Under the pieces are notes generated by a model, which worked only from the letters and a program-made list of their open reading frames with translations, was not told the DNA's origin and did no database searches. DNA of 64,000 nt from Tissierellia bacterium (GTDB lineage Bacteria > Bacillota > Clostridia > Tissierellales > Peptoniphilaceae). The stretch's first letter is position 1. Every line of letters begins with the position of its first letter. The translations under genes were made by a program, and so were the position numbers. Location of the stretch: contig JAAYQA010000062.1 of assembly GCA_012519495.1 (NCBI GenBank), positions 1 to 64,000 on the forward strand, in the 5' to 3' direction. Below, one piece after another: positions 61,838 to 64,000 of the stretch.

Positions 61838-63193
61838 ATGCATATAATGATTATCGGGGGTGGAAAGGTCGGAGAAACCCTGATCGAACATCTGTCGGAA
61901 GAAGGCAACGATATCACGCTGATTGATAAAAATCCGCAGGTGGTGGAAACCCTGACAAATTCATATGATATTATCGCATTTGAAGGAACCGGTACGAACT
62001 ACGATACTTTGCAGGATGCCAATGTGGCAACCTCCGATATGTTTTTGTCGGTGACGGAATCCGATGAAATCAATATTATCTCCGCATTCATGGCCAAGCA
62101 GATGGGGGCGGGATTTGCGATTGCGCGGGTACGCAGTCCGGAATATTCGGAACATTTGGAGTTTATGATAGAAAAGCTCGGCATCGATCTGGTCATTAAC
62201 CCCGATCAGGCGGCCGCGATTGATATTGAACGCATTCTGAAGTTCCCGCAGGCGCTGGATGTGGAAATCTTTGCCGGCGGGCGCGTACAGATGGTGGAAA
62301 CCCGGGTAGAAAAAGACAGCCTCTTGGACGGCAAGTCACTCAGTCAGTTGCCCGGATTAGGCCTTCAGATTCTTGTTTGTATCGTGACACGCGATGGCGA
62401 TGTAACCATTCCGCGCGGTGATTTTGTTCTGCAGGACGGCGATGAAATCTATGTCACCGGCAGCACAAAGGCGCTGTACGAATACAGCCGGGCCCTGGGA
62501 TTCAGCAAAGAACGGATTCAGGGTGTTTTTATCGTGGGCGGCGGACGGATCACCCAGTATATTACCAAGCGGCTCTTGCGCGCAGGCAAACGAGTGAAGA
62601 TCCTGGAGATGGATAAGGATCGGGCCGAGGAACTGGCCGTCGTCTTTCCCGAAGCGGTTATTATTCGCGGAGACGGAACGAATCAGGAACTTCTGGACGC
62701 CGAGGGGATTGAACACTACGATGCGGTTCTGGCTTTAACGGGAATCGATGAAGAGAATATTCTCTTGTCCATGTATGCGGCCAGCAAGGAAGTGCCGCGG
62801 ATTATCACGAAGGTGAATCGTACTTCTCTGCTCAAGATATTGCATGATGTCGGACTGCAGACCATTGTGACACCGAAAAACCTGATGGCAAATCTGATTG
62901 TCCGTGCGGTCCGTGCGCATGATCACCGTCCCGGCAGCGAAATTCTCACTTTGTATAAAATGGTGGATAACCGGGTCGAAGCACTGGAGTTCCAGATAGG
63001 CGAAAATGCCGGTATTACCAATATACCGCTTAAAGATCTGAATATTTCACGCGACAGCCTTTTGGTGTATGTGGTACGAAAAAGAGAGATACTCTTTCCA
63101 ACCGGAGAAATGAAACTGCATCCCGGTGACCGGGCGATCCTGGTTACGAGCAAATCCGGCGTGAAAGACATACGGGAGCTCATTGACGATTAA
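61838..63193 (+). CDS. trkA: Trk potassium uptake NAD-binding protein
   Basis: 451 residues, two tandem RCK units. Each has a Rossmann NAD(H) site (IIGGGKVGETL near residue 5 and FIVGGGRITQYI near 230) followed by a TrkA-C domain. It is the peripheral gate of the K+ channel TrkH. GGAAAGGAG precedes the ATG. trkH follows 14 bases after the stop. Confidence 0.96.
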   Translation: MHIMIIGGGKVGETLIEHLSEEGNDITLIDKNPQVVETLTNSYDIIAFEGTGTNYDTLQDANVATSDMFLSVTESDEINIISAFMAKQMGAGFAIARVRSPEYSEHLEFMIEKLGIDLVINPDQAAAIDIERILKFPQALDVEIFAGGRVQMVETRVEKDSLLDGKSLSQLPGLGLQILVCIVTRDGDVTIPRGDFVLQDGDEIYVTGSTKALYEYSRALGFSKERIQGVFIVGGGRITQYITKRLLRAGKRVKILEMDKDRAEELAVVFPEAVIIRGDGTNQELLDAEGIEHYDAVLALTGIDEENILLSMYAASKEVPRIITKVNRTSLLKILHDVGLQTIVTPKNLMANLIVRAVRAHDHRPGSEILTLYKMVDNRVEALEFQIGENAGITNIPLKDLNISRDSLLVYVVRKREILFPTGEMKLHPGDRAILVTSKSGVKDIRELIDD

Positions 63194-63207
63194 GATTAGG
63201 GGGGCGT

Positions 63208-64000
63208 ATGAATAAGCGGATGATCGTCCATACGATTGGGCGTATACTGCAAATCCAATCGCTATTGTTTTTATTGCCCCTGTTTGTTTCGTTGTTTTAC
63301 CGGGAAGGTACGGCAGGGAGCTGGTTGTTGTGCAGTCTGGCTACGCTTGCGATCGGTAAACTCCTGTCGTTTCGCCCGCCGGAAAAAAAAGTGCTGTATC
63401 CGAAAGACGGTCTGATTATTGTCACCCTTGTGTGGATCGCGCTTTCTGTTACCGGCGCGTTTCCGTATATGCTAACCGGCACCCTGACGGGATTTACCGA
63501 TGCGTTTTTTGAGACGGTGTCGGGGCTTACAACGACAGGCTCTTCTATGATTGCCGATGTGGAAGCGCTTTTGCCTTCCATCATGTTTTGGCGCAGCTTT
63601 ACCCAGTTTATGGGTGGCATGGGGATTCTTGTTTTTGCCTTAGCCATTATGCCCCGTGTGAATAAGCGATCGTTTCAGATCCTTCGTGCGGAAGTGCCGG
63701 GACCGACGGTCGGAAAACTGGTCAGTCGGATCGGGACAACGGCAAAAATCCTGTACTCGATTTATATCGGGCTGTTTTTACTGCAGATCGTCTTTTTGTT
63801 ATTGGGAGGCATGGATTTTTTTGAGAGCGTCCTGATTTCGTTCGGCAGTGCAGGGACCGGGGGATTTGCCATACGAAATGCCAATGTGGCACACTATAAC
63901 TCCACGTATCTGGAAATGGTGATCGCCGTTTTTACCTGGCTGTTCGGGGTAAATTTTCAGCTGTTTTTTCTCCTCCTTCTGCGGCGGTTTCGCGTCGTGG
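63208..64000 (+). CDS. trkH: Trk potassium uptake protein, membrane subunit (truncated by window end)
   Basis: 264 codons are visible; the gene runs off the window. The first selectivity loop reads ETVSGLTTTGSS and the second GSAGTGGFA, the paired pore signatures of TrkH/KtrB. The N-terminal helices (LLFLLPLFVSLFY) precede them. It forms the K+ path gated by TrkA. TTAGGGGGGCGT precedes ATG 63208. The C-terminal half, with two further pore loops, is missing only because of the window edge. Confidence 0.95.
   Translation, partial: MNKRMIVHTIGRILQIQSLLFLLPLFVSLFYREGTAGSWLLCSLATLAIGKLLSFRPPEKKVLYPKDGLIIVTLVWIALSVTGAFPYMLTGTLTGFTDAFFETVSGLTTTGSSMIADVEALLPSIMFWRSFTQFMGGMGILVFALAIMPRVNKRSFQILRAEVPGPTVGKLVSRIGTTAKILYSIYIGLFLLQIVFLLLGGMDFFESVLISFGSAGTGGFAIRNANVAHYNSTYLEMVIAVFTWLFGVNFQLFFLLLLRRFRVV

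Overview
The window reads as a continuous chromosomal segment from an anaerobic, amino-acid-fermenting Firmicutes bacterium, probably a clostridial or Tissierellia-type lineage of moderate GC. The grounds are a B12-dependent methylaspartate route for glutamate fermentation, a glycyl radical enzyme with its activase, a T-box leader, strong AGGAGG ribosome binding sites with frequent TTG/GTG starts, a Gram-positive style division and wall cluster, lipobox lipoproteins with Lgt and a Lit-like protein, and class A and B PBPs. The genus cannot be fixed from sequence reading alone. I saw no rRNA, tRNA, CRISPR array, prophage or insertion sequence.

Layout. 1-325: a dispersed hairpin repeat and a promoter. 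326-4167: an XRE-cupin regulator, a glycyl radical enzyme (GRE) with an unusual GCVVP active-site motif, and its radical-SAM activase. 4168-4418: a terminator followed by a consensus-like promoter. 4419-11280: a tightly packed operon for glutamate mutase (S, L, E), methylaspartate ammonia-lyase, a P-loop protein of unknown role and a two-subunit class I mesaconase/fumarase. Together these convert glutamate to methylaspartate, mesaconate and citramalate. No citramalate lyase is present in the window. 11281-13950: two further repeat copies, a DUF1294 protein, an MFS transporter and a small lipoprotein. 13951-23664: galU, rbgA, rnhB, an AddB/AddA-like recombination nuclease pair, a zinc metallopeptidase and an FAH-family hydrolase. 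23661-26478: a T-box-controlled methionine ABC importer (metNIQ). 26571-28355: a membrane J-domain protein, a zincin and an orphan protein. 28406-31307: a copper locus (CsoR operator, csoR, copA fused in frame to a copZ-like domain that keeps its own ribosome binding site). 31437-35403: a DUF975 membrane protein, MATE and ZIP transporters and an acyl-ACP thioesterase.

35491-45689 is a reduced dcw cluster: mraZ with its own promoter and three GTGG boxes, rsmH, ftsL-like, a class B PBP, mraY, murD, ftsW, murG, then ftsZ and nrdR. murE, murF, murC, murB, ftsQ and ftsA are not between mraZ and ftsZ. 45764-51800 holds a PLP racemase, a small HesB-like protein, a G5/3D secreted protein and a class A PBP (the last two on the minus strand). 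51897-57391 is a plus-strand run: hflX, yigZ, a CoA-binding protein, yebC, a Lit-like lipoprotein transacylase, deoC, lgt and msrB. 57413-59456 (minus) is a two-component system. 59544-64000 holds a second MATE transporter, a YkvA-like protein, the fourth and expanded repeat copy, and a Trk potassium system (trkA, and trkH cut by the window end).

The parts most worth following up are the GRE of unassigned chemistry beside the methylaspartate operon, the uncharacterised P-loop protein inside that operon, a four-copy intergenic repeat family with a conserved double hairpin, the CopA-CopZ fusion with an internal start, and the close linkage of lit and lgt.
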